DNA from: Saururus chinensis
Lineage: Eukaryota > Streptophyta > Magnoliopsida > Piperales > Saururaceae
DNA: 64,000 nucleotides
Assembly: GCA_035235625.1 (NCBI GenBank)
Contig: CP141150.1
Coordinates: forward strand, 13,640,001-13,704,000
Reading direction: 5' to 3'
The notes under the pieces were generated by a model. That model was not told the DNA's origin, searched no databases, and was given only the letters and a program-made list of their open reading frames with translations. Shown piece by piece: positions 1 through 11,071 of the stretch (positions within the stretch are counted from its first letter, which is position 1; each line of letters opens with the position of its first letter). Made by a program: the position numbers and the translations under genes.

Positions 1-306
1 TTATGCGTCGCTAATAATTTATTTTTTATTTTTTTAAAAATAAAATTTTTTAACGATGTATATATTAACGTCGTTAATAATCAGTCATTAACGACATATT
101 TTTTTTATTAGCGACGTATTTATATGCGTCGCTAAAAGGTTTATTAGCGACGTTTTTTGGTATACGTAGCTAAGAGGCAATAGTGACTCTACTTTTTTCG
201 ACGCTTATAGCGATATTTTTTATGCGTCGTTAATAATCATTAGCGACGTTTAGAAGGCTATTAGCGACGTATAAATACGTCGCTATAAGGCTTTTTTGTT
301 GTAGTG
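1..306. mobile_element. CACTA transposon right terminus
   Basis: The stretch carries many copies, in both orientations, of a short subterminal motif of the type TTAGCGACGT / GCGTCGCTAA. It ends at 306 with TTTTTTGTTGTAGTG, the inverse of the CACTACAACAAAAA terminus seen at 27413. Dense subterminal repeats plus a CACTA tip are the hallmark of CACTA (En/Spm) elements. The body lies to the left of the window, so autonomy cannot be judged. An LTR element inserted right at its tip (target duplication at 304-308). Confidence 0.85.
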
Positions 307-308
307 TT

Positions 309-3300
309 TGTAACGCCCGAGATTTTCATACATATTCCATAAAATTCACGGAAAATTTTTTATTTTTAAATCGGAGTAAAACTGACGAAATCAAAACCCG
401 TATAAACAGTTTATAATTTAAAACATCATACGGTTAAACATCGTACCACTAAATCAAATATCCTCAGGCGTCACTCGAAAACAAACGTACGACTAAATCA
501 CCATGATCATGGATTTTCAAATACCAATAACTCCCAGGCGTCCCCGAGTACAAGTCCCATAAACAGTTTACTATCTGATCCAAATTAAAAGTCTAGAAGG
601 TATAAACATTTAAATCTCATTTCACCCAATACATCAGATCGTGGCATAAAAAGATACTTGCATTGAGTCAAGTACACCCGAGTCAAAGGCAAAACGATCA
701 TCCGCAGAAACGAGCATCCATCTCCCGGAGCTCTTCAACACAACCTGCAAAATCCTCCCGAACCACGGGGCTAAAAATAGTAGGGTGAGTATTTTCATAC
801 TCAGTAGGAAAATACCCAGTAGGGGAAATCCCAAAAATGGTGAACTCGATAAGTTCATAAAAACATGCGTCATGCAACACAAACATGAAGCAGTCAACAT
901 AATATAATCATAAACATATGCATATAATAATGCATAGCACACCAATGAAAGTAAACCTACACCAACACCCTTAATTAGGGTCTTACAACTTACTCGTACC
1001 ATCGTACGCCTACTCAACACCTTACTCATACTCATACGACCAAACTCGTACAATCTTACACTTACAGTCCTCGTCAAAATCATATACTTACAATCGTGCT
1101 TACAATCATACACTTACTATCTTACTCAAAAACTTACACTTACATTCTTACTCCGAATCATCATCTTACAATCGTACTCATATTCATATTCACTCAACCT
1201 ACACTTACTTATACGACCTTAATCGTACAATCATACGCTTACACATAAACGTATTCTTACGTCTTCCTCAGGAGCTTACACTTACACCTACTCTGAATCT
1301 TACACGTACAACTTACTCAGAATCTGAAGCATACAACATACTCTCACTGTCGAACACATACTATCGACAACTGAAGCTCATTACAATTAACAAGCTCCAA
1401 CGTCGGAAAAGAAGGGAATGCCACAAGGGCGTCACCTTAACCTTCGGGGAGCAACTAGACGTCATGGACTTTTCCGAAGGCAAGGCACACCTATGCTCAT
1501 GGGGCATAAGATCAAACAGGTAAGAGCAGGTCCATGATACTGCTTACCTGAGCGCGCAAATGCCCACTCTTTGGGGCCATACATTGCCAACAAGGGCCAT
1601 ACATTGCCAACTAAGGGCAGAAAACATACAGTGCCACTCTTGGGCAAGAATCTTACAGTGCCACTCTTGGGCAGAACACACAGAGCCATCTAGGCAGAAA
1701 TATACAGAGCCCACGAAGGGCAGAAACTTACAGCGCTCTCAACAGAGCATCAAACGTCTGGGCTTAATACAACACACAGACCAAGCCAAAGCATACATTG
1801 CTCTCAACAGAGCATCAGACGTCTGGTGCACTAAAGCACACAGACAACATCCCGCAGGAATAACCACCATGGCAAGACACAAGAAATGCTCAGCCGATTC
1901 ATTATCGGCTAGCCCAAACACGGAACTTAATCCGTCGAACCCTCAGGTCTCAAACTCACAACGCTATTATTAGTTTTCTTATAATTCAAGTTTGAATTAA
2001 GTATATTATGCGGTACAATTATGCCAAACCGACTCACAGTCCTTAACTGATTAAACTAAAGCTGAGCCCGATCGAAACCCTAGTTCGTCGGGGCAACAGC
2101 CTTCACTTACCCGTCCAAGTCACAACATGGCTCACCACACATAGATCCTTACGTAATCATACATCCTCTGACATCCACCTTACGATCAAACAACTTACTT
2201 ACATCGTCAAACTGAGCTCCTCACAGTAGATCCCCGTTATCACACTCTTACTTAGTACCTCACTTATTATACTTACTTTTCACTTCATAATCGGTATGTT
2301 ATGCTTGTACAATTATGCACGCTCTTACTGTCTAATAAACCCCCATAAGGCTCTAAGCCTAGGTCCTCTTACTTACCGAATCCCTGACGTATGCTCCAAC
2401 CCAAACCGATCCATTCCAAATCCTCGCCCATCAAACTTACCTTCTCTGTCTTCCGTCGTACGCTTACACATCCAAATCCATGTCCAACTTTGTACCAAAC
2501 CCTTACCACTTCTTACCGTCCATCGTACATACCTCTACTCACATGCACATACACATACATAACTTACTCAAAATCGCTAGCCATCACTAGCATGTCCATA
2601 ATACGCATCCATCACGTACTAACCTAATTGCTATCCATCACTAGCTCATACAATTTCCACATCCGTAAAACATACGTACAACTCATACATATCAATCATA
2701 CGTACAACTCATATGCATGTCATACGTAACTAAACATACCATAAAATCATGCTTATATGCACATTATGAAATTCCTAGCATGCTACTACTCATTCAAGCA
2801 TGCTATCATAAAATTACGAGTTCAAAGCTCCCCTACCTCGTAATCATGATGTTTGATGGCGAGCACACGACGGTGGCGGCGTCGGCGGTCAAAACCATTG
2901 CCCAGCTGAGAGAGCTGCTGTCCCGAGGGTGTAAGAAACACCGGAAGCACTCACGGCCAAACAGGGGTGACACTGATCAACACGGAAAAATCCGTGATCC
3001 ACGGCGGCACACTACGGGCGGCCGGGAGGAAGGTTGTGCCAACGAGTGGCAAGTGCGATCGAAGATCTAGGCGTACACTAAAATTTGACCGGTGGTTGAA
3101 CCATACACAACCGGTCACAAGACATCGAAATCGGCCGTGGACAGCACCCAACGGCGTCAATTTCGAGTTTACAAAAGCCCACATAAGGGCGGAGGGTGTG
3201 GGCGTCACTCAAGGATGGAGGAGAGGTAATGGAGGACTCCGATGTCAACTCCAGATGATGGCGGAGCCATCTGACGGTCGGGCGGCGCCAAAGCGGCACC

Positions 3301-5130
3301 AATACCCTAACCTGCACGCGTGGCTACTTGCACACGCGGCCAAAGGGACGGGGAGAGGGCTAGACGGTGTCAGCCCAAAGCTCGGAAGGGCGGTAGGGTC
3401 ATGCCCAAGGGTAGTAACTAACAAAGACGGCCTTTGCCATTGCCATGTCGAGGCAGGCCAACTAGAGGCCAATCGGTGTTCGGCGAGATAGAACGGTGGC
3501 GCTCTAAGTGGCGCGGTTAAACACATATCATTGGCAGAGGGGGAACCTGCCTCATGCCGAAGAAGAGGGGCGGTGCCGCACTAAGGAGGCCAACCATCTC
3601 TAGGCTGAAACCCGCCGCACTAAGTGGTCCAAAGGGTGTTCAGCATCCAACGATGCTCGATAGCCCAAAACATAAAAAAGGCCAAAAGCATAGAGGGGCC
3701 GGGGAACACAGGGAGGAGCAAGGGTTACCAACGGCTCTGGCCGGCTGTGTCGTGGCTCTAGCGGCCAGGAGGAGCTATCTCCGGCCAGAGTTGACGGTCA
3801 AAGTCAACGGCAACACGCTGGACAATTAGCACAGTGAGGAGCAAAGGCTCGGTTTCTGTGGACGAGCACATCAACGGGCGGGCGACAAATCTCGTTCCAG
3901 CGGAACGGAGGGGACAAAGGCTAAACCAGGCTAGGTGGAGGTGGCTACACCAGTGTCGCTAGGCAAAGGCTGGCCGGTCGGAGGCGAGCCAAAGGCTGGC
4001 TCTCACCGGGCGCAGCCCCAGATTCTGTCGCAGACAGAAATAGGGGAGAAAGGGACTGACCGGGGAAAACCGGCAGAGGGCGGAGCTAGGCTGAGCTGAG
4101 AGGAGTAGCTCCCCACAATCGCCCGATCAAGGCGAGGCTGGAGGGAGATCAGGTCGGCGGTGGCTCGCCGCCGGCAGCCACCATTTCACCAAAACAGTGA
4201 GGCGGCGAAAACAGAGCAGAGAGGGGAAAATGGAGTGGGCGGCGGAGGGGACCAAGTGGGGCCGGGAGGGGTGTCGTCCCGCCGTCGCCGGCCCAAGACG
4301 GGCCAGACGGAGGTCCGATTGGTGGTAGATCGCCGCCGCCGGTCTCTATTTCCACCAAAATAGAGCATCGGCGGATGGACAGGGCAGAGGTGAAAACGGG
4401 GACAAGGTGGCGGAGCGGAGGCCTTGGAGCCAGGAGGAGTGGCCTCCCGCCATCGCTGGCCCAAGGCGGGGCCATAGCCGGCCGGCCAGGCCCTTGTCGG
4501 TCCACGACGGTGGCCACCAAAATGCAAAACAGAGACACGAACCGGGAAAACGGGGCGGACAAAAATGAACGGGGAGGCCGAACTAGGTGGCGCTTGGCCG
4601 GGTATGGCCGTCGCCAGGCCGGGGCGGAGCCCACGGCGGCCGGCCGGCCCTTGCCAGCCCGCGGTGGCGGCAACCGAAACTCAAAACAGAGAGAGGGGGA
4701 GTCTAACCGCAGGAAATAGGGCAAGACGGGTCGGACGGCGGAGCAGCCGTGGGCGGTGGCCCCTTGGCATCGCCGGACCAGGGCAGAGCCGGTGGCCTGG
4801 CGTCCCGCTGGCGGCGGCCGTTCGCCGGAGGGAAGACAGCAGAAAAGGGGAGGGGGCTCTCTGTTTTCTGGCAGCTTCCAGATCGGGCTCAACCGAGCCC
4901 GATGTGTTTTTTTTTCCTTTCCTCTCCCTTATCTCTGCACTTCCATTCTTTGTCGATTTTTCATGCCGGAACGCGCATCCAGGCCCGTGGCCTACGATGA
5001 ACCCGACACCCGACTATACGGGTAAAAATATCGAGGCCACATACACCGAAGCATTATATTTTTCTGCCGAAAATAATCAAAAAATAGCAGAAAAATCATA
5101 AGAAATCGTAGGAAAATCTGGGGCATTACA
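309..5130. mobile_element. Solo-LTR-like element, 4.8 kb, with perfect TSD
   Basis: The element begins TGTAACGCCCGAGATTTT and ends AAAATCTGGGGCATTACA. The ends are inverse of each other (TG..CA, near-perfect 18 bp). It is flanked by a 5-bp target duplication, GTGTT, at 304-308 and 5131-5135. No gag or pol similarity and no second internal LTR were seen, so a single very long Ty3/gypsy-type LTR left by recombination is the simplest reading. The left part (950-1340) is a pyrimidine-rich array of CTTACTC/CATAC-like words. The right part (2850-4900) is very GC-rich, which creates long but meaningless open frames on both strands. A non-autonomous element with unrecognised content is the alternative. 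Confidence 0.75.
1562..1830. repeat. Degenerate short tandem repeats inside the 4.8-kb LTR
   Basis: Phrases recur in tandem: GGCCATACATTGCCAAC twice (about 1577-1610), TACAGTGCCACTCTTGGGCA twice (about 1628-1675), and AGAGCATCA(A/G)ACGTCTGG twice (1744 and 1809 regions). Such internal subrepeats are common in long plant LTRs. No coding potential is inferred. Confidence 0.6.
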
Positions 5131-5135
5131 GTGTT

Positions 5136-7560
5136 AACCGGGATTGCTTCACATATAGTTCGAGGAAACCTCACTTCATGGCCAAAACTTGCTTTGGTGC
5201 GGGGGGGGGGGGGGGAGTTTTTTCAAAATCTCCTTTCAGAAACAAGAAAAACCCGACTGTTCGAAAAACTGATTGGAGTTTTTTGAAATCGCTAGTCGGA
5301 TGGGTAAAAAATCCGAACTCACGCTGCGTGTACGCTTTTCATTGTTCCGACTACCGAAATCGACGGTGAGATGGGTCAGAAATCGGAACAAAGGCTTCTC
5401 ACTGAGGAATTGTTGCTTTGTGAAGTCGTTTCTATGTAAATGTGACTCCGTAAGATGTGTACACGATATAAAACCCTAAGCCCTCTGCAAGGGTATTTAT
5501 GTCCAAAACTTTCCTTATATTGTGTAAGTTTGAGTTTGTTGGAATTTTTTTGGGAAATCAAGGGAATATGGAATATTGTGTTCTTCGGCTAGGCAATATG
5601 GAAAAAAACTCTTAATTATATGATATTTTATGCTATTTTGGGAATTTGTATAGAATTTTGGAATGATTTTGGTTAGGATTTTGAGAGGAAGAAGACAAAC
5701 TAGAAAAGTGAATTGTTTCGATTGTTCGAACACGTTGTTTAGCTGTTCGAATGACCATACAAGAAATTAAATTTTGTGTGTTTCTATTCAAACACCCATT
5801 CAGGTCGTTCGAACAAATACACAATAATTTTAGTACATGTGTATTTTAGTGAATTTTGATTATTTCTTCATTTTTTGTCTTGATTTTAGTATATTATGAC
5901 TCTGATGAGCTATGAATACTTACACATGTCACTTTAATTTCAAATGGAGCATGCTATATGTGTTTTAGCATCAGTAAATATATGATTATGCATGTTTAAG
6001 CTTAGCATGGTGGTCTGCTTGTTTTAAATCCATATTTCAGTTATTTCTTCTTTACTTCTTGACTCTAGTAGCTTATAATCATGAGATGATATGAACACTT
6101 GCACATGTCAATTTAATCATAAATGAACCTTGTTTCATATGTTTTATCTCAATTAGGTAGATGAGGATGAAAGTATATCTTACCAATGCTTATATGATTT
6201 TTATTTGTGACAAATAGATCATGTTTTATACATTTAAGACTGATTTGGGTATGTTTACCTATGCTTGCATTCATTAAACATTGCTCATGTATGTATTATT
6301 TTGCATCATGAAATGTATTTGTAAGCAAAGATTATTGGTGTTTTACCATGATCAATTGATTGGGTGCTATAGATTTCCACATCAGCAGCATCGGAGGATT
6401 ATCAAATCAATTTTATGTCTATTGGACGAGGTTTTAAATCCCTTTGCGGACGGGTTTCCTCCCCGGGTGAGAAGAGGGAATTTGCTATAATGTGATAACT
6501 ATGGTGACTTTGTCAACTTAAGAATCTAGGCTAATATGTCTGTATGTACCGGCTTCCTAGAGGGTAATTTCCCCGTTAAGGATTTACCCAAACTGCTCTA
6601 GTTTTTCATTGCAAGAATTCAGACTTCCTTTAAGGATTTCTAAGGTGAGCAGGTCTGCTTGTGTGCTTCGGGCAGGAAAAGTAGGATTGTTTTCTCTATT
6701 ATGAGACATTCACCGGATTATTTATGCATGCGTATGATTTATAATGCTCATTAACACAGGTTGTGTAGGGACAATGATACTCATGTTTACGTAAGATACA
6801 TATGGAATGATTATACTTGAACATGTAGAATGGAATGTGGTTTGATTTACTTGATTATGTTGGGTGAATGTTGATACTTGATTTATGCAGGATGTGAATG
6901 TACCATGAAATTTAAATGATTGCACAACATGTGTGTTATGAATTATGAATGCACCTATGATGCACATGTAGTGTAAATAAGAATATAGAATGTGATTTAA
7001 CTCATAATGTACATGTGTAGATAATGGATATGTGCTGCTTTTTTAAATTAATTTCCATGAGAAGAATACATGTGGTGTTATCATGAACTTATCTTTCATT
7101 TTAAAACCCTTACTGAACTAAGCCCACCTCTCTTTTATTTGTAGTTTGATTTTGGGGTTGTATGTTGTGTCATGTAGGTGCTCATGATAGATTGTATCAC
7201 AAGCTTGAAGACCAGTATATACACTTATGAGAGATGGTGCTAGTTACTTTGCCATGTTTAGACTTGTGTTATGATTATGTTGATGTTGGAACATATTACT
7301 TTTATGTTAAGGATATCTTATGATGGCTTTAGACATGATGTAGCCTTAGGGCTTATGATTATTTACTTTGTGTTATTGTGGGTGTGATGATGAACTAAGT
7401 GAGACTTAACATTTATTAATTTTTCCCTTTGTTAATTGCTTTTGCAAAAAGGGCATGTGTTGTGTACTTAGATGAGAACCCTATTGGGGTAGTCTTCCGC
7501 TTTGTCGTACCGTGTCTCACCACCCTAGACCAGGTTTGGGTCAAGGCGGTGTAGCAAGGC
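5136..7560 (+). mobile_element. Old LTR-retroelement sequence (probable LTR), degenerate
   Basis: No gene was recognised here. A 15-base run of G lies at 5201-5215. The part around 7090-7170 (ACTGAACTAAGCCCACC, then TTTGGGGTTGTATGTTG) and the part around 7480-7556 (TAGTCTTCCGCTTTGTCG, then GTTTGGGTCAAGG) resemble, in order, the stretch at 48680-49184, which ends in a clearer LTR terminus. The retropepsin-like fragment just downstream fits a plus-strand Ty3/gypsy remnant. The boundaries are estimates. Confidence 0.4.
5201..5215. repeat. G15 homopolymer
   Basis: An uninterrupted run of 15 G follows the C at 5200. It may be length-variable and could also reflect sequencing uncertainty. Confidence 0.9.
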
Positions 7561-7780
7561 GTGATAAGTAAGTTGGTACCATATTTCGACTTTGTCTAAA
7601 AGTAATGGAGGTTAAGAGATACTTTCTCTAATGATAAATGGGAGTGAGCTAATAAAAGACTTAAACAATGCTAGCAATGTTGAATTTCATTCGTTGTTGC
7701 CTTGTTGATTACTTGTGTGATGTGTTGCTTGATCTTGGTGTTAGACCTTATGATTTAATGTCTAGTGGTGTTGTTTTGAG

Positions 7781-7950
7781 ACGGCCTATGCTTTGGCAGT
7801 GGTGGAAGGTATGCTTAGGGTTTCCTCCCACTATGCAAGAGTGTTGTTCGATGCCGGTTATTCGCATTCTTTTATTTCACCTTTGTTACTTGTGAGCTTG
7901 GTGTTGACCCAAAGTTATTATCGGTTCCTTTGCGTCTGTCTACCCCTTCC
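7781..7950 (+). pseudogene. Retropepsin (Ty3/gypsy protease) fragment
   Basis: The frame reads YARVLFDAGYSHSFIS, which aligns with the plant Ty3/gypsy protease motif around the catalytic Asp (family pattern D-S/P-G-A-T-H-S-F-I-S). The catalytic Asp is kept, while Ser/Pro and Ala-Thr are changed. The frame is open only over this short piece, and no reverse transcriptase follows. About 20 bases later the sequence changes to OMT-unit DNA. It is a decayed fragment. Confidence 0.6.
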
Positions 7951-7966
7951 TTTTTTCTTAAGGTGT

Positions 7967-8785
7967 AGGTGGCAGCGGTGCTTTGGGTAGTTCATGGCCA
8001 TGTCATGTGGGAGTTGCCATAGCGGTTGAGCTCTGAGGGCAGAGAAGGAGGCAAAATTCCAAACAATGGTGGCTGTGACAAAACATGGCTGACATCAGGC
8101 GACAGTAGTGACTCATATATATAGTGTTCTTGCACTGGTGGCATGCCAAACCTCCAACAAAAGAGGTTTATAGACAGCTCTTGCAGGTGGCTGTGGATGC
8201 GGAGCTCCCGTGGAGGTGACTACAGAGCCCATGTCAGCAGCTGATTAGGATATTTTTATGGACTTGGATAATTTAGTCTATCTTTTAAATATATATTCAC
8301 TCCGTCTTAAATTAATAGTTCTATTTAGTAAAAAAAGTTATTCTATATTAATAGTTCTATTTTAATAAATTAAGTGTTTGGATGCTTAAAAAAGAGTATC
8401 ATGAGTTTATTTTCCCTTCTCTTAGATGTGAATTTCACCATTCCATAAAAATTACTATTTTTTCAACCGTACCTATTGATTTGGGGCGGAGGGAGTATAA
8501 TTATTGATTTTATTTGATAAAAGTTTAGAAGATATGATTATGTGTAATTAGCAAATTATATTTGTAGCCCCAATACGGTTCAACCAATCATCTTAGGTTC
8601 CATTTTATTTTCTTAAAGTGATTTAGGGAAAAAAACTTAAAGTGCATATGGGGTCCATAACTCTTTCTGATAATCATCATGTTGCTTGGCATATCACCAT
8701 CATAACAAGTGTTTGATTTACCAATGAATGATATTTCATATTTCTTTTAATATGAAATTTTACTCAAAATTTTATTTTGTTGAAG
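7967..8785 (+). other. OMT unit 1: intron-derived sequence
   Basis: From the words GTAGGTGGCAGCGGTGCTTT onward this stretch is collinear with the intron of OMT unit 2 (about 16949-17753), including the shared GGTTGAGCTCTGAGGG and GGAGCTCCC(A/G)TGGAGG words and a MITE. It shows that the broken exon 2 downstream once belonged to a full OMT unit. No exon 1 is present to its left. Retroelement sequence abuts instead. Confidence 0.75.
8298..8496. mobile_element. Stowaway-like MITE in OMT unit 1 intron
   Basis: It opens with CACTCCGTCTTAAATTAATAG and closes with TTGGGGCGGAGGGAGTA, the familiar inverse CTCCGTC/GGAGGGAGTA ends of plant Stowaway-type elements. The same insertion is seen at about 17277-17452 in the unit 2 intron, so it predates the split of these units. 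Confidence 0.6.
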
Positions 8786-9091
8786 TCTGTTCTACATGAT
8801 TGGGGTGATGAGGAGTGCATCTGAATTCTCAAAAACTGCAAGGAAGTTCTTACTAAGGACAACTCATTTGGCAGAGTGATAACTGTGGAGGCAGTCATCA
8901 ATGGCCATTGCCAAAACAAAGGATGCGAAGAAATGAGGTTACTATTGGACATGGTGATGATGGCCCATACCAACAACGGCAAGGAGAGAACTAAAGATGA
9001 ATGGAAGAAAGTCCTCTCCCAGGCAGGCTGCGGTGCGTGTACTATCAAGCCTATACATGTTGTGCAACATGTCATTGTAGCTTATCCTTAA
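8786..9091 (+). pseudogene. O-methyltransferase exon 2, broken (OMT unit 1)
   Basis: This is the C-terminal exon of a plant small-molecule OMT (methyltransferase_2 family), which would end a SAM-dependent enzyme. It follows the same splice acceptor context as the other copies (TTGTTGAAG). The reading starts SVLHDWGDEECI, then hits TGA at 8822-8824 (residue 13, Gln in the other copies). After the stop the frame stays open to TAA at 9089-9091 and keeps the conserved GKERTKDEWKK and the ending QHVIVAYP. Exon 1 with the SAM-binding motif is absent upstream. The missing exon and the stop together make this a pseudogene, although its C-terminal frame is less damaged than that of unit 2. Confidence 0.85.
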
Positions 9092-10726
9092 TCACTATTA
9101 TTGATTCAAAAGCATCAGTTTTGCAAAAATAATTCTTTGTGACATTATCATAATTGCCAAAAGGCAACTCTATTATGTCCATTGTTCTTGCAGAATGCAC
9201 AAAATTAAATTCAAATGAACCAAGAATTATCATTAATTTATTTGATTTTGGATCGTTACTACGTATTAAAAGTACTAATTAATGATAGCTTCCACTCAAG
9301 TATGTGGCCACTATATTGTATATAGTGCATATAAATGGAGAAATTAGGTTGCAATATGTGCTAAAGGGACTTTCAAAGAAAGAGATGCAGTGGGCGGTGA
9401 CAATGCTTGTTGAATGGCTTTGAGAAGTGCACTACACTTGTGGGAGGGAGAAATGGAGAGGGAAGAAGAAGAAGCTGGCGAGCTGTCTAATGAAGATATG
9501 ATGCCCAACACCTCTTAAGTGCAAATTGCCTAGCAACTAGACATTAATTATACTATTATATAAAACAAATTGAGTGACAATAGATTTTTATTGAACTTCT
9601 TAAATTACCCTCGTATTTTTCTATAATGCCCTTTAATACAAGTTTAAATTGGTATATAATATAAAAGCATTTTTGTGAAACTATTTAATTAGATTTTTTT
9701 AGATAACGACCACATGTTAACCTAATACTGGTTGTTGATACGATATGAGCCACAATTTTTATGTTATGTTGGTTTTAACTTTTTAAGGTTTATATATTTT
9801 GCACCCTGGCCCAAATTGAGATTTGTGTATTTTTAATATTGTTGGAAACTCTCGACAAGCTCTATCAAGTGAGATCTAACGAGTATGTTTTCCTTAATTT
9901 GTTTGTAGGTCCCACTCATTAACATACTTTACAATACTCAATTTTTAATATTTACCTATAGATATTATATGTGTTTGAATTCACATACTTTTAATGTCGT
10001 TGAAACAATTCCGACAAGTTCTATCAAATGAGACCCGCCCATCGCCAAACTAATCTTGAATGCGAATAATATGTTTCACGGTTTGAAGTCTATCAATTCC
10101 ATTGTATTTTCTGACCTATAGGCTAATATTAAGCATATAAAATTTAAACTCGCTATTGCCTATTATAAGTTTACATTGGCTAATATAATATTTATAATTA
10201 TATGTGTATATAATTTATGCAAGAAGACCTTTGTTTAATATATACTTTAATTTTATTTTTTATTTAATATAAATTTACATACATAATGCAAGTACAATCT
10301 TGTTACTTATGTAAAAGTCTAATGGGGCTAAGAGTAGCCACATCATCAAATTACGATCAAAACAAACATCATCACGGAAAGAATTCAAATTCACCGTCAG
10401 ATTTTTTATGAGAGTACACTTATTTGCTCTAACCAGCTCTAGTGTCACATATGTCTCAATCTAAATTGCTGTCCATTGGGGGCTCAACATGACACCTAAA
10501 CGGCCAACTACTTCATTGGCAAATGAGTGGACCAAAACACTAGAACGACATATTCCATCACCATGCTTATCATGATTGACGAAAGACTGTTAAACAACTA
10601 ACCCTCCTTTGATGCATATATTATTAAATAAATTGACATGTCTACTCGTATATATCTTTCGTGGTTAAAGACCCTTGACAAGAGTAAATTAGACAACCCA
10701 AACATTTACTTTATCGTGATCCGTGA
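9092..10726. other. AT-rich intergenic, no gene seen
   Basis: The first about 90 bases match the 3' flank of the other OMT copies. About 9275-9345 resembles a piece of the unit 2 intron (GTATGTGGCCACTA, near 16408), now placed 3' of exon 2, which indicates rearrangement. The rest is AT-rich with a dispersed repeat (listed separately). No coding signal was recognised. Confidence 0.6.
9780..10330. repeat. Dispersed AT-rich repeat, copy 1
   Basis: It is collinear at low identity with 14030-14620. Shared phrases include GACAAGCTCTATCAAGTGAGA / GACAAACTCTATCAAATGAGA, TTTGTAGGTCC and CTTTGTTTAATA followed by AT-rich sequence. The GACAAG-TCTATCAAATGAGA phrase itself occurs twice in each copy. Class unknown. 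A third fragment flanks the CACTA end at 20984-21025. Confidence 0.55.
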
Positions 10727-10867
10727 GGGTTTGTTTGGATTGGTAAAAATGAGGAGAAAAGGAAAGAGAACGTGAATCCATATGAAAGAGAAACTAGGAG
10801 ATTTCCAAAATTTTCTACTTATTAGTTCCATAAATGATGTTAGAGAAAATTGAAACTTGAATCATCT

Positions 10868-11071
10868 AATTGTAGTAGTGGTTGTGGAGTTAGCCATACT
10901 GGTAGAGGTGGTAATGGCAGTGGTAGTGACAGCGGTGACAACAATGGTAGTGGGGGTGGTGGTGGTGGTGGTAGTGTTTGTAGTGGGGGTTGCAGTGGTG
11001 GTGGCGGCAACGGTGAAAGTGGGGGTAGTGAGGGTGGTAGTGGTAGCAGTAGATGTGGTGATGGTAGTAGT
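10868..11071. repeat. GGT/AGT-rich microsatellite, left part
   Basis: This is imperfect trinucleotide sequence dominated by GGT with GGC and AGT variants. It produces long frames of Gly/Ser, Val or Thr on different strands, which are artefacts of the repeat and not proteins. The array resumes at 13232 after an LTR insertion. Confidence 0.9.

Noticed and set aside
4149..5101. Long overlapping frames of up to 247 codons on both strands
   Set aside because: They arise from GC-rich sequence inside the 4.8-kb LTR, have no recognisable domains, and overlap each other in all frames.
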